From contig NZ_JBOIUB010000001.1 of NCBI RefSeq assembly GCF_050749885.1, positions 868,001 to 932,000 of the forward strand: a stretch of DNA of 64,000 nt, given 5' to 3'. The position numbers and the translations under genes were made by a program. Source of the DNA: Zooshikella sp050749885 (lineage in GTDB: Bacteria > Pseudomonadota > Gammaproteobacteria > Pseudomonadales > Zooshikellaceae). The notes under the pieces were generated by a model that saw only the letters and a program-made list of their open reading frames with translations, had not been told where the DNA came from and ran no database searches. The stretch's first letter is position 1. Every line of letters starts with the position of its first letter. Below, one piece after another: positions 25,361 to 34,947 of this stretch.

Positions 25361-25436
25361 TGCACAGAAGTGGTTAGGAGCACTTATTTTCATCGGATAG
25401 ATGATATCCTCTTAACCACATTTGTTTATCTGTGCA
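25361..25436. repeat. Imperfect long palindrome upstream of the PEP-CTERM-like gene end
   Basis: Outer arms TGCACAGA (25361-25368) and TCTGTGCA (25429-25436) are perfect. Inner arms GTGGTTAGGAG and CTCTTAACCAC are nearly so, with a further small stem in the centre. It forms a cruciform-like element just after the minus-strand PEP-CTERM-like gene. The rest of the 25152-25470 gap holds only copy 2 of the TATACCC repeat. Confidence 0.5.
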
Positions 25437-25470
25437 ATACATATAGGTAATTAAGGTGGAACGGTAAAAC

Positions 25471-26139
25471 TTAAAGCATTGTTTTACGTTTTCTAAGAAC
25501 TGATATTGTTAATAGTCCCGTTGCAAGTAGTGCAATACTAAAAGGTGCAGGAACTGGCGTTGGTTTACATTTAGCATCAACTTTAATATCAAAGTCAGAA
25601 GCTACGCCATGGTCTTCACGTAAAATCTGTAGTCGGTGATCACCTGTTGCAACATTAGCAATGTCGATATTATATTCATTGATATTAGAGTGACCTGGTG
25701 CTAGTGCTCCGGAGATATACTGGCCATCAAACCAAAGGTAGTATCCATTATCTACCCCAAGATCAATATGTAAATCAGTGAAACTGCTTGTTGTAAATTC
25801 ATAGACAATGGCTGTTTCGTGATTAATTTTCCAGGTATCAGGTATATTATTTACGGTGGTCCATGTACTACCAGCACCGCTATAGTCACCATGTAGCCAG
25901 TCATTACCGAATGCAGCACCAAAAGTAGTTGGCTCAACGGCTTGGTTGATGACAGGGTCTCCTTCACTTATATTGGCACCAGGAAATTGAGAGGGACCAT
26001 AATAGTCTGCCATATCCCCAATACCGTCGTTATAGTACCCACCTGTATTGTTATCAATAATAATACTGGCATTTGCAGCTAAACTAGTACTGAGTGAAGC
26101 AATTAGAAAAAATTTTGAAACTACTTTATTTACTTTCAT
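25471..26139 (-). CDS. Secreted protein with PEP-CTERM-like C-terminus
   Basis: A 222-residue exported protein. It has an N-terminal signal peptide (FFLIASLSTSLAANA) and a C-terminal sorting-like tripartite end: VPAPFSIALLATG, a hydrophobic segment, then RKRK. This fits the PEP-CTERM pattern, with PAP in place of PEP, recognised by exosortase systems. The middle, beta-rich part resembles surface or matrix proteins (VYEFTTSSFTDLHIDLGVDN, GYYLWFDGQYISG). No exosortase gene is in this window. Probable role: an extracellular or cell-surface protein. Confidence 0.75.
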   Translation of the reverse strand: MKVNKVVSKFFLIASLSTSLAANASIIIDNNTGGYYNDGIGDMADYYGPSQFPGANISEGDPVINQAVEPTTFGAAFGNDWLHGDYSGAGSTWTTVNNIPDTWKINHETAIVYEFTTSSFTDLHIDLGVDNGYYLWFDGQYISGALAPGHSNINEYNIDIANVATGDHRLQILREDHGVASDFDIKVDAKCKPTPVPAPFSIALLATGLLTISVLRKRKTML

Positions 26140-26724
26140 TGTTAATTTCGTCCTTTAATATCCAATCCAACGATTAAAGCGAACATATATTACGCAACAT
26201 ATATGCCATAAAAACGTCATATTGAGTAAGTAGGAATAATAAACGATAGCTGGGTGAGTCGAAGAATAAGGATGTAAATAAAATTGACGATTAGAAAGTA
26301 GATCTGCATCACTAAAATGATTGGATTTTTAATAAGGTAAAAAAATAAAACATTATGAGGGGATATGTTTAAATTTTTTTATGCTAAAGAAAATATTTTT
26401 TTGTAAAAATGGCTGACAACTGAATTAAAGGAATATTGAGTATTAGTTGCTAAACTATAGTGCTATTTTGTATGCTATTAGAAAGCACTTAATCGTTTAA
26501 GCTTTTAGGTTACCTTGAGTGACGGGTGAAATCGATTTGCATTTATCCATCATTTGATGCTGATAGAACTGCTACAAAAAATTACAAATAAAAATGGTCA
26601 ACCCAGTAAACTGTTCTGTTGTTTGTTATAAATATACCCATAATGAAAATTCTTAGGGTAATCGCTATGAAGTTCACATATAAAAATGATTTGTGAAGGT
26701 TATATATTACAAGGGAGTAGCTGA
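26140..26724. other. 585-bp AT-rich intergenic region
   Basis: It lies between divergently transcribed PEP-CTERM-like and giant secreted-protein genes and must hold both promoters. No open frame is convincing. The only distinct element is the TATACCC-type repeat at 26633-26658. Confidence 0.4.
26633..26658. repeat. TATACCC-type palindrome, copy 3 (opposite orientation)
   Basis: TATACCCATAATGAA (26633-26647), then AATTCTTA and GGGTA. Read on the minus strand it contains TTCATTATGGGTATA, the same core as copies 1 and 2, but with a longer loop. Confidence 0.45.
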
Positions 26725-29700
26725 ATGATTATTGATGGATGTATACAGCATATATATGGAGCATGTAGGAAAAATAATTTTTCCTTGTTTGTATGGTTAA
26801 AATTTTTTTTGATCGTCGTTGTCTTTTTCATTCAAAGTGAACGAGTCGTTGCAGAAACCGCGGTCATCATTAAAGAGCTGATTCCCATTAAACAGGCTGG
26901 TTTTGAGTCTCCAGATATTCCCTCTGGGGGGTTTCAGTATGCTCCTGAGAGTGCTGAGTGGTCTTTTTCTGGCGCTTCAGGTATTGCTGAAAACAGTTCA
27001 GGATTCACTTCGTGTAATCCGGCGGCACCACAAGGACAGCAGGTACTTTTTATACAAAAAACAGGGTTTGCCAAAAAGACAATTACAGTCCCTAGTGAAG
27101 GTGCATATCGTATTAACATGTTGGCGGCACAACGTGGTTGTGTAAATTCAGCCAGTGGACAAGTATTAAATGTTACACTAGGTGGCATCAATGCGGGTAA
27201 TATAAGACCTTTGAGAGCGGAATATCAATTATATTATTCAGCTGCTTTATGGTTACCTTCTGGGTCGTATACGCTAATAGTGGAAGGGATAAATGCTAGT
27301 GGAGACAATACTGCTCTGGTTGATACTATCCAGTTAGAAAAGTTACCTCTGTGGTCAAAAGCGGCGTCCTGGCAGGAAAACACAGTACCTACAGCAGGTA
27401 GTGATATATTTATTCCTTCTAATTCCACGATTGTCATGGATGATCAAAATGAAGCTAACGTTATCACTGTAGACGGCACTTTAACGGTTCCTCTGAATAA
27501 AAATTTTTCGCTTGAAGCAAATGAAGTTCATATAAATGCTGGCGGCGTGCTGGAAATTGGCAGAGAAAGAAGCCCTTTTAAAGCAGAGGGAACAATTACA
27601 TTAATCGGTAATAATCCAACGACAGATTCGAAATTTATTCGTGCTATGAATCGTGGTCGAATTGAATTGCATGGAAAACCACAATTGTCTTGGACACAAC
27701 TGGAAACAACCGCTGTTGCTGGTAGCAATACCATTACCTTAAAAGAAGCTGTGAATTGGCAAGTGGGTGACAGAATCGTCATTGCTTCATCAGATTTCGA
27801 TATGAATCATGCTGAAGAATTTACGATTAGTGCTGTCAGCTCAGATAATCGTACACTTACTCTTAGCGATAACTTGTCATTTAAGCACTTCGGAAAACTA
27901 CAACAATATAGCGATAATGGTCAGGAATGGGTATTGGACGAGCGAGCAGAGGTTGGTCTTTTATCACGGAATTTAACGGTTCAAGGTGATGAAGACAGTA
28001 GCCAGCTTGCTTATGGTGGCAACATTATGGTGATGAGGGGGGCTATAGGTCGGCTGTCAAATGTTGAATTAACCAGAATGGGACAACGGGGCACACTGGG
28101 GCGATATCCTTTTCATTGGCATCTTGCAGGTAACGCTGCAGGTCAGTACATTCGTAATTCCAGCATTTATCATACCTATAACAGAGCTATCACAATACAT
28201 GGCACAGACAACGCACGAGTGGAAGATAATGTCTGCTATGACAATCTTGGTCATGCTATTTTCATGGAGGATGGTAATGAAATAGGTAATACAATCGTTA
28301 GAAATCTGGGGCTAGTCACGCGTAGACCTGCTAAAGAAAATGCATTGTTACCTAGCGATACAACGGATGGTCGATTAAGAAATGCCAGCGGGCCTTCCAC
28401 TTTTTGGATTACTCATCCCAACAATATAGTGAGAAATAATCACGCGGCGGGTTCAGATGGCTCTGGTTTTTGGTTTGCGTTCCACCAAAACCCTAACAGT
28501 CCTGTTTACGAGCAAGGTTTAAATCCAAATGTAATTAACCTCCCTGCTGGGAACATAGATAATAATACGGCACATTCAAGCTTCCATGGCTGGTTATTAG
28601 GAATGGCCCCTGTGGCAAATGATGCAACACAAACCCCCAATTTAAATAATGATTACATGCCAAGTCAGGCACCCGTTATAAATGGGCTAACGGTTTATAA
28701 AAATTATCTGGGGTCATACTCAAGAGTAGGAGGTAATAGTCTCAAAAGTACCTATAACAATTTCATCGTAGCGGATAATTATGAGGGAGAGGCAAGCACA
28801 TGGATCACGGATTATAACCAAGTACTGTGGGTAGGTGCCTCAGAAAATTATGAGTCTGTTGTGCCGTTGGGTCGCTCTGCTTCGAGTGGTGTTTTGGGGC
28901 TTGTGATTGGTCACATACTTTATGATGGTCCCGTCCATATCAAAGACTCTCACTTTACAGGTTTTGAACGTAAAAACTTTACTCTGTTCGACCAGTGGGG
29001 CGCTAACATTAAATACTCTGGGCACTCACTTATAAATACAACAGTTGCTGCCAACAGTTACCAGGTAAGGTATCGAAATGATTATGTAGGGCCGGTCTGG
29101 TTCAACGCCGTTATTTATGACGTTGATGGTGCTTTTACAGGTAAGGCGATGACAGCTATTTCCCAAGATCATCCTATATTGGTAGACGATAATAGCCGTC
29201 AGATAAAACAAGGATTGAGCGGTGTGGAAAGTTCATATCGCTATGCTTATGTTGAAGTACGTCCATCTGATGAAATCTGGTTACCTACACCAGTTTTGGT
29301 TAGTTCGCGTCGCCAAGCCAGCACTTTTTTACGCAGTGATGGTGTTCGTTATACTGAAACCCGTAAAGAAATTGAGGGTGTTAGCCTCTTACCAATGGTT
29401 GATGGAAAGTACACATATAGTTATATCTTCCATGATGCAATTCCTAGCATTACCAGGTTTGACTACCACAGTATGAGTGTGGGTGAATATGTGACGCTTG
29501 AATTACCTGGTGTACCCCAAAATGCCAATGTATACCTTGGTAATCCTGCTGGACAATATGGCTACTCAGGTAATTTGATTCAATTAGGTTCTGTGGGCTC
29601 AGTGGCTGCATTGAAAGCTTTTGATGGAAATGCATGGGCTTATGAGAGGGGTAGCTTGTATATTCGTTTTAAGGCACCTGCGGGTGCAAATTTTCAAAAC

Positions 29701-30600
29701 CCTGGAATATTGGGGTCACTGTTTATCTGCTTGAATCCAGGGTGCACACCTGGAGCAAACCAGCCTTTGCCACTGAGTATTTATGCACTTAATAAGCAGG
29801 GGAGTGGCGGAAAAACAACATTTCAACAGTTGTTGAGAACCAAAGATTTGATCGCAACATCTGTTCAAAACAGTGCTCTTGAAGCAACAGATGAAGCCTG
29901 GCAATTTGATCTGACGGACTGGAATAATGATGGCTATATGGATGTTGCAGGATTCAAAATGCAGCGAACAGGCACAGGTTCAACAGAATTACATGTTATG
30001 GATGGTAAGAGTAATTTACAGCGTTTTATCTTTCAGTCTGGCACGGGCTTGGGCTATTTGAATACCAATGATCATATGGCACTTCGAGACTATAATGCGG
30101 ATGGTAAACCTGATATTTGGTCTATCATGCATAATGCAACAGGCAGTGGTCGTACTGAAGTGCATGTGGTGGATGGTAACAGCCCCCAACGTTTTTTATT
30201 GCATAGCGCAACACCGCTAAGTTTACTTCCTAACACTTCTGATGAGTTTTTAGTGCATGACTACGATAATGATGGAAGTGCAGATGTTTGGTACATTGCA
30301 AAACAAGGTGCATCCAATACCACAGAGGTTCATATATTAGGGAACAAGAGTGGCTTTAAAAATTTCACTTTGCATACTCCAACTGCACTGCATGCGACTA
30401 ATGAGGATTGGAGTTTCCGAGTGGCAGACTACAACCAGGATGGTGTGCCTGACTTGGTTGGATTTAAGCGTACAGGTGTAGCAAGCATGGAAATTCATGT
30501 ACTTAATGGTGCTAATAATTTTCAAAGCTTTTTATTGCAAACCAGAACTGAGTTACCCAAAGGTACAGGTAATAATGTTTACTTGATATCTGATAGGTAA
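26725..30600 (+). CDS. Giant secreted G8-domain, beta-helix and FG-GAP/VCBS protein
   Basis: A 1291-residue exported protein. A long signal region (SLFVWLKFFLIVVVFF, cleavage near residue 43) is followed by a beta-sandwich. A G8 domain (about 210-390) carries SKAASWQ, ITVDGTLTVP and VGDRIVIASSDFD. A right-handed beta-helix (about 420-800) contains FHWHLAGNAAGQYIRNSSI and related motifs. The last 240 residues hold four FG-GAP-like repeats with calcium-type Asp loops: DWNNDGYMDVAGF, DYNADGKPDIWSI, DYDNDGSADVWYI, DYNQDGVPDLVGF. The G8 plus beta-helix arrangement is like that of CEMIP/PKHD1L1 and bacterial surface enzymes; carbohydrate binding or cleavage is possible but unproven. GGGAG lies 7 bases before the ATG. 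Confidence 0.85.
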   Translation: MIIDGCIQHIYGACRKNNFSLFVWLKFFLIVVVFFIQSERVVAETAVIIKELIPIKQAGFESPDIPSGGFQYAPESAEWSFSGASGIAENSSGFTSCNPAAPQGQQVLFIQKTGFAKKTITVPSEGAYRINMLAAQRGCVNSASGQVLNVTLGGINAGNIRPLRAEYQLYYSAALWLPSGSYTLIVEGINASGDNTALVDTIQLEKLPLWSKAASWQENTVPTAGSDIFIPSNSTIVMDDQNEANVITVDGTLTVPLNKNFSLEANEVHINAGGVLEIGRERSPFKAEGTITLIGNNPTTDSKFIRAMNRGRIELHGKPQLSWTQLETTAVAGSNTITLKEAVNWQVGDRIVIASSDFDMNHAEEFTISAVSSDNRTLTLSDNLSFKHFGKLQQYSDNGQEWVLDERAEVGLLSRNLTVQGDEDSSQLAYGGNIMVMRGAIGRLSNVELTRMGQRGTLGRYPFHWHLAGNAAGQYIRNSSIYHTYNRAITIHGTDNARVEDNVCYDNLGHAIFMEDGNEIGNTIVRNLGLVTRRPAKENALLPSDTTDGRLRNASGPSTFWITHPNNIVRNNHAAGSDGSGFWFAFHQNPNSPVYEQGLNPNVINLPAGNIDNNTAHSSFHGWLLGMAPVANDATQTPNLNNDYMPSQAPVINGLTVYKNYLGSYSRVGGNSLKSTYNNFIVADNYEGEASTWITDYNQVLWVGASENYESVVPLGRSASSGVLGLVIGHILYDGPVHIKDSHFTGFERKNFTLFDQWGANIKYSGHSLINTTVAANSYQVRYRNDYVGPVWFNAVIYDVDGAFTGKAMTAISQDHPILVDDNSRQIKQGLSGVESSYRYAYVEVRPSDEIWLPTPVLVSSRRQASTFLRSDGVRYTETRKEIEGVSLLPMVDGKYTYSYIFHDAIPSITRFDYHSMSVGEYVTLELPGVPQNANVYLGNPAGQYGYSGNLIQLGSVGSVAALKAFDGNAWAYERGSLYIRFKAPAGANFQNPGILGSLFICLNPGCTPGANQPLPLSIYALNKQGSGGKTTFQQLLRTKDLIATSVQNSALEATDEAWQFDLTDWNNDGYMDVAGFKMQRTGTGSTELHVMDGKSNLQRFIFQSGTGLGYLNTNDHMALRDYNADGKPDIWSIMHNATGSGRTEVHVVDGNSPQRFLLHSATPLSLLPNTSDEFLVHDYDNDGSADVWYIAKQGASNTTEVHILGNKSGFKNFTLHTPTALHATNEDWSFRVADYNQDGVPDLVGFKRTGVASMEIHVLNGANNFQSFLLQTRTELPKGTGNNVYLISDR

Positions 30601-30608
30601 TTACTGAA

Positions 30609-30632
30609 AAGAGCTGCATTTTTGCAGCTCTT
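30609..30632. terminator. Hairpin between convergent giant protein and SBP genes
   Basis: AAGAGCTGCA (30609-30618) pairs perfectly with TGCAGCTCTT (30623-30632) around TTTT. Short A and T runs flank it, so it may act in both directions. Confidence 0.6.
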
Positions 30633-30678
30633 ATAGGGATATACTTGTTGGATTTTAAGGATTTGTGTTGTATAGAGG

Positions 30679-31449
30679 CTATCTAAGAATAATCTTTCCT
30701 TGTTTTTCTAGCTCGGTATACGATTTTTTAAGCTGTTTAACATATTTTTTCTCTGTAGATAGACTGGCAGCCATATACTCTTGAACGGAAAATACTCTTT
30801 GTAAAATTGAAAACTGGTCTTTTTTTAAATTGTTTTCTTTTGCAAGGGCAAAAAATTGATCTTCTTGAAATAATGTAAGCTTAACACGGCCTTTAGCTAA
30901 CATAAGGATTAGTTGGTCTTGTTGGGTTATGTCTATAATTTTTTTAAACCCGTTTTTTTGTAAATAGGATTGATTGAAAGAGTCCCTTTCGACAACAATA
31001 GGCATTGATTTTAGGTCTTGGGATTCTTTATCCAAAGTTGTTTGCTTTAATTTGATAAAGGAGTTCCAAAATTTTTTTGATACAGGCCCTATCCACTGAA
31101 GCTTACTTTCTCTTGCTTCAGTTCTTCCTACAGAAACTAAAATGGTATTTTTATGGTCAAGTCCCATTTTGTAGGCTCTAGCCCATGAAAATGTCAGCAT
31201 TTTAAAATGAAAACCAGCATTTCCTATAACTTCACAAGCAATATCTGCAGCATATCCTTCTATAAAATCACCTTTTTTAATCCAGTAAGGAGGATATTTG
31301 GTACTAACAACCGTTAAGTAAAACGTTACTTTTGGATGAGTACTTGTTAAACGATGTTTGAAATTTTTATTACAAGTTTGTCCATGGCTAACCAGACTAG
31401 TCAAGGATAGTGCTACTAAGAGTATTTTAAAAAACACTAGGTTGCACAT
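30679..31449 (-). CDS. Orphan periplasmic solute-binding protein (SBP family 3-like)
   Basis: A 256-residue secreted protein. A signal peptide (FFKILLVALSLTSLVSHGQT) is followed by a family 3-like fold: TKYPPYWIKKGDFIEGYAAD at the ligand pocket, VSVGRTEARESKLQWIGPVS, and a C-terminal helix QLKKSYTELEKQGKIILR. It is the last of three tandem minus-strand SBP genes (32396, 31508, 30679), 58 bases after the middle one, but sequence identity between them is low. No transporter partner is present. Confidence 0.78.
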   Translation of the reverse strand: MCNLVFFKILLVALSLTSLVSHGQTCNKNFKHRLTSTHPKVTFYLTVVSTKYPPYWIKKGDFIEGYAADIACEVIGNAGFHFKMLTFSWARAYKMGLDHKNTILVSVGRTEARESKLQWIGPVSKKFWNSFIKLKQTTLDKESQDLKSMPIVVERDSFNQSYLQKNGFKKIIDITQQDQLILMLAKGRVKLTLFQEDQFFALAKENNLKKDQFSILQRVFSVQEYMAASLSTEKKYVKQLKKSYTELEKQGKIILR

Positions 31450-31507
31450 TGAACTACATTGCCAATATGATCAAAATCCAATTGAGTATTCAATGAATGA
31501 TGGTTGC

Positions 31508-32236
31508 CTATTTTATATTATGTTCCTTTAGTATCTTATCAAAGGTACCATCACCTTTAATAGCTTTTAATCCTTTGTTAAAAGCTTCAATAATTTCTTT
31601 ATGTTTTTTGTTTTTTAAGCCTGAAGTGACATGCACTTTTTTTGTGGATAGCATGTTTTTGGTGAACTCTACTTGTTCCATTATTTTAGGATCACTACTC
31701 ATAATTAGGGCTCGTGCCACAATTTCATCTTCTAGCGTCAAGTCTATGCGGTTAGCAACAAGCTTTTTTAAATTCTTTATTAGGTTACTGGTTTCATGGT
31801 GGGTAAAATTAGTAGCATTCATAAAGTCGTCGCCATAACCATATCCTCTAACAATACCGACTTTCTTGCCATCTAAACTTGCTAAACCATTATATTCAAA
31901 ATTATCACCCTTACGCTTAATGAACTTAATCTGATTTTCTAGGTAAGGATCGCTGTAAAGTAAAAATTTAGTCCGTTCTTCAGTCCACCATGTGCTGACT
32001 AATATATCGTAACTCCCTTTTTTTACGCCATCTATGGCCCTAGCCCAGGGTACAAAATTCATTGTAAGATCATATCCCTCCCGCTTAAATGCTTCTGTAA
32101 CGATTGCTACAGAAAGACCCTGATTAGGTAAATCTGGTGAAAGAAAAGGAGGCCATGGATCGCCAGCAGCAGTGATTTTTTCACCAAAACAAAGACTTGT
32201 GAGTAACGAAAGCCATAGTATTAAGATTAATTTCAT
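31508..32236 (-). CDS. Orphan periplasmic solute-binding protein (SBP family 3)
   Basis: A 242-residue protein. The ATG at 32236 is preferred over one 19 codons upstream because AAAGGATAA lies before it and a clean signal peptide (KLILILWLSLLTSLCFGEK) then begins directly. Typical SBP elements follow: ITAAGDPWPPFLSPDLPNQG, AFKREGYDLTMNFVPWARAI, WWTEERTKFLLYSDPY, LDGKKVGIVRGYGYGDDF and a C-terminal KGDGTFDKILKEH. It is the middle gene of a tandem of three. Most similar in pattern to the gene at 8079. Confidence 0.87.
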   Translation of the reverse strand: MKLILILWLSLLTSLCFGEKITAAGDPWPPFLSPDLPNQGLSVAIVTEAFKREGYDLTMNFVPWARAIDGVKKGSYDILVSTWWTEERTKFLLYSDPYLENQIKFIKRKGDNFEYNGLASLDGKKVGIVRGYGYGDDFMNATNFTHHETSNLIKNLKKLVANRIDLTLEDEIVARALIMSSDPKIMEQVEFTKNMLSTKKVHVTSGLKNKKHKEIIEAFNKGLKAIKGDGTFDKILKEHNIK

Positions 32237-32395
32237 TCTTATTATCCTTTCATTGAGTAGATAATAACTAATGAGTAACAGTATAGACCACATGAAAGGC
32301 AGGTTCTTTATATTGACTTATTGATTTTAAAGAAAAAATAAGAATAGAGGTAATAAGGTATATTTACTGAGTGAAGTGTACTTGCTAAGTGGTTA

Positions 32396-33217
32396 TTACT
32401 GCTTCCAAGATCGAAGTGGTAATTCTAAATATTTAATAATTAGGTCATCAATAAACTGCGCTTTCTGAAGCTTAGCAATTGTACTATTAATAGATTTTGT
32501 AAGTTGAGGATTTTGTTGGGCTAAGTTTTTATTTAAGGTTATAAAGCTATCTCTATCAGCTAGTTCTTGAAGAAGAAATACTTGATCGGCTTTTTGCATT
32601 AATTTTGCCTGATAAATAAAAGAGATATCTTCGGCAATGACACAGTCAACTTGATTTTGTACAAGTAAATTGACTAATTGAGGAAGTCGTTGTACAAGTC
32701 GAACATCGAGGTAGTCAGATTGCGTTAGCCCAACAGACTTTGGCGATGTGCTGCTTAAAAATCCAATACTTACACAAAACTTGTTATGTGAAAGACGTTG
32801 ATTGAGCGCTGGCTTATGCTGACGATTAATAAAGATTGATACCGTTGCCGTATAAAGAGTATCTGAACGCCATAATCTCTCTGACAATTTATCCGTCATA
32901 TAGGGGGTTGTTGTCACCATACCATCAAGCGATTGTTTTTCTACTAAGTATTGAGCTCGTTGTACAGGATAAGGTTTTATTGAATAAGCTCTATTCATAC
33001 GTTTGAAAAGTTCAGCGATTATTTCAATATCAATACCAGAGAGACCATTTTCCTTTGTGTTAAAACTATAAGGAGGAAATTCGTGTACAGTCGCTAGTTT
33101 AATCTCTTCGCCTAATAACACTGTTGAGAATAATATGCTCAATAATATGTTGAATTTTATTATTTGTTTAAATGATAAGCGTATATTGTTTTGTTTAATA
33201 GTAGGCATAGAACACAA
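32396..33217 (-). CDS. Orphan periplasmic solute-binding protein (SBP family 3)
   Basis: A 273-residue protein whose signal segment (about residues 20-37, FNILLSILFSTVLLGEE) starts after a short basic stretch. The start may be the ATG at residue 1 or residue 4. The mature part begins IKLATVHEFPPYSF and has GLSGIDIEIIAELFKRM, the PVQRAQ motif in the first lobe and NLLVQNQVDCVIAED in the second. It is the first of three tandem minus-strand SBP genes; a 159-base gap follows. The 242 bases upstream (33218-33459) are AT-rich with no other feature. Confidence 0.82.
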   Translation of the reverse strand: MCSMPTIKQNNIRLSFKQIIKFNILLSILFSTVLLGEEIKLATVHEFPPYSFNTKENGLSGIDIEIIAELFKRMNRAYSIKPYPVQRAQYLVEKQSLDGMVTTTPYMTDKLSERLWRSDTLYTATVSIFINRQHKPALNQRLSHNKFCVSIGFLSSTSPKSVGLTQSDYLDVRLVQRLPQLVNLLVQNQVDCVIAEDISFIYQAKLMQKADQVFLLQELADRDSFITLNKNLAQQNPQLTKSINSTIAKLQKAQFIDDLIIKYLELPLRSWKQ

Positions 33218-33459
33218 ACTTCACATGTAAGTAAAGAATTGATTTCAGAGTATAGCTAAAAAATACTCGCTTTTTATTATTGTATCTGAAATGCGAGTTA
33301 TAAAAAAATACTATAGATTTGAGTTTTTTAGAAGCTTTTTTGTTGGGTAGAGTTTTTTTTGTCTGCGGGATTACTATTTGTTGAGTGAAATCCGCTATGA
33401 AATAATTGATAATCTAATTGTTATAATTATTAATGTTTAATAGTATTTTTAATAAAATG

Positions 33460-33927
33460 CTATTCTAATGTTTTAACCATAATATGGCTAATCTGTTCAA
33501 AACCATTTTTTTGGTAAAGTGCTTGAGCTACTTTATTGTCATGGTATACGTGAAGTGTAATATGATGATAGCCTTGTTCTTTAAGCATGTTGATTATAGT
33601 TTTTAGTGCAGTTTGGCCATAACCTTTGCTTCTATAAGATGGATCAATTTCTATACAGTCTAGCCAAACTGAATTATCAGTTTGGTTGAATGAATACACT
33701 AACGTTCCAATATTAATCTGTTGCTTATTTTCAATAATATAGAACTTATGATTAGGGGTTTTTAAGCCTTCTTTGTATTTATAGGATGATAGTTGTTGGG
33801 TTGCACTAGAGTAAGCATCTTTTTTAGATAGATTATAAGCACATTGTATCCACTGTGCATATTCATTGATTTCATTTTCAAGAAAGTGTTTAAACTCACT
33901 AGAATTCATTGATCGTAAAGTAATCAT
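33460..33927 (-). CDS. GNAT-family N-acetyltransferase
   Basis: A 155-residue GNAT. The acetyl-CoA loop is RSKGYGQTALKTII (QxxGxG type) after the strand VWLDCIEIDPSY. The end HVYHDNKVAQALYQKNGFEQ is the conserved ALYQKNGF region. An open frame continues upstream to an ATG at 33954, but that codon lies inside the intrinsic terminator of the upstream gene. The ATG at 33927 (MITLRSMNSS) or the one at 33909 is therefore more likely. Substrate unknown. Confidence 0.85.
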   Translation of the reverse strand: MITLRSMNSSEFKHFLENEINEYAQWIQCAYNLSKKDAYSSATQQLSSYKYKEGLKTPNHKFYIIENKQQINIGTLVYSFNQTDNSVWLDCIEIDPSYRSKGYGQTALKTIINMLKEQGYHHITLHVYHDNKVAQALYQKNGFEQISHIMVKTLE

Positions 33928-33940
33928 ATAAACCGCCATT

Positions 33941-33967
33941 AAAAAAAACGGCACAGAGGTGCCGTTT
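33941..33967 (-). terminator. Rho-independent terminator on the minus strand
   Basis: AAACGGCAC (33967-33959 read on minus) pairs with GTGCCGTTT around CTCT and continues into eight T's on the minus strand. It terminates the Ser/Thr-rich secreted-protein gene that ends at 34003. Confidence 0.9.
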
Positions 33968-34002
33968 AGAGTGAGGTTAAGAAACGCTTTATTATTATTG
34001 GA

Positions 34003-34947
34003 TTAGTAGCTTGCTTCAACATTGATAATTTGGAATTCACCATAGACCGAAGAGAATACCGATGCACTGTCGCATGGGCCATCTAAGATTACTTTAGTAA
34101 TTTGGTCTGCTTTTAGTTCTACACCTTGCTTAGGATAAGTACGAAGTTTTTTACCTAACTTTGTTGCATTACGTTTGCTAAGTGTACATTTGAAGTCAAC
34201 GGACTGGTAGTTATAAGCATCAGCTGCACGTAACCAGAAGGTGAATTGTGCTGGTTGGCTTTTATGCTCACCTTCTACATGGGAACTACGGAAGGTGACT
34301 TTGTTACCATCATAACCAGACTCGTTTATCTGATAATACTGTTTACCTGCACACGCTGCTGAAGTAGTAGGTGTTAGCTCAGACCGTGTATAGTCACCAA
34401 AGAAGTCAAACTCAATAAAAAACCAACCATTAAGCTTGCTGCCAGCATCCGCAAAAGCAGAACAGTCTACGGCGTTGTTATTCGTTGCTTTAGCCTGATT
34501 TTGCGTCTGTGCTTTGTTGGTAACGGGTGTTAACTCAGTAGTAGAAACTGATGTAGTGCTAGAACAGCTACCAGAGCCTTTACATGATGATGTGCGAGTG
34601 ATAGAAGTAGGTGTTTTAGTTTCTGTAAACGTTTTAGTCACGTTTGAGTTGTTATTATTAAACCAGGAACTCCATTGGTTATTTGAGTTAGAGTTATTAT
34701 TTTCTGTAAAACGTGTTCTAGTAGTACTCGTTGTTGTGGAAGAGGTAGGTTTCAGTTCTGTGGTAGAGACGGAAGTAGAAGTTGAACAGCTAACTGAGCC
34801 GGAGCATGATGAAGTGCGAGTAATAGACGTTGGGGTCCTAGTCTCTGTTTCAATATTTTGACTTTTTTCTGCTGCAAGAACTATATTTGAGCTTGCCATC
34901 GAAAATAAAAAAGCAGTGCTAGAAAATAAAACTGTAGAAAGTTTCAT
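34003..34947 (-). CDS. Secreted Ser/Thr-rich repeat protein with C-terminal folded domain
   Basis: A 314-residue exported protein. Residues 1-25 form a signal peptide ending NIVLAAE. Two copies of a roughly 35-residue low-complexity unit follow (about 34-68 and 108-142), each with TPTSITRTSSC, a short SGS..SC loop and SVSTTEL. An Asn/Ser-rich spacer separates them. From about residue 160 a cysteine-containing globular domain begins (VDCSAFADAGSKLNGWFFIE) and ends FQIINVEASY. No family is recognised. The repeated Ser/Thr-rich stalk with paired cysteines suggests a surface or adhesive protein. Confidence 0.75.
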   Translation of the reverse strand: MKLSTVLFSSTAFLFSMASSNIVLAAEKSQNIETETRTPTSITRTSSCSGSVSCSTSTSVSTTELKPTSSTTTSTTRTRFTENNNSNSNNQWSSWFNNNNSNVTKTFTETKTPTSITRTSSCKGSGSCSSTTSVSTTELTPVTNKAQTQNQAKATNNNAVDCSAFADAGSKLNGWFFIEFDFFGDYTRSELTPTTSAACAGKQYYQINESGYDGNKVTFRSSHVEGEHKSQPAQFTFWLRAADAYNYQSVDFKCTLSKRNATKLGKKLRTYPKQGVELKADQITKVILDGPCDSASVFSSVYGEFQIINVEASY

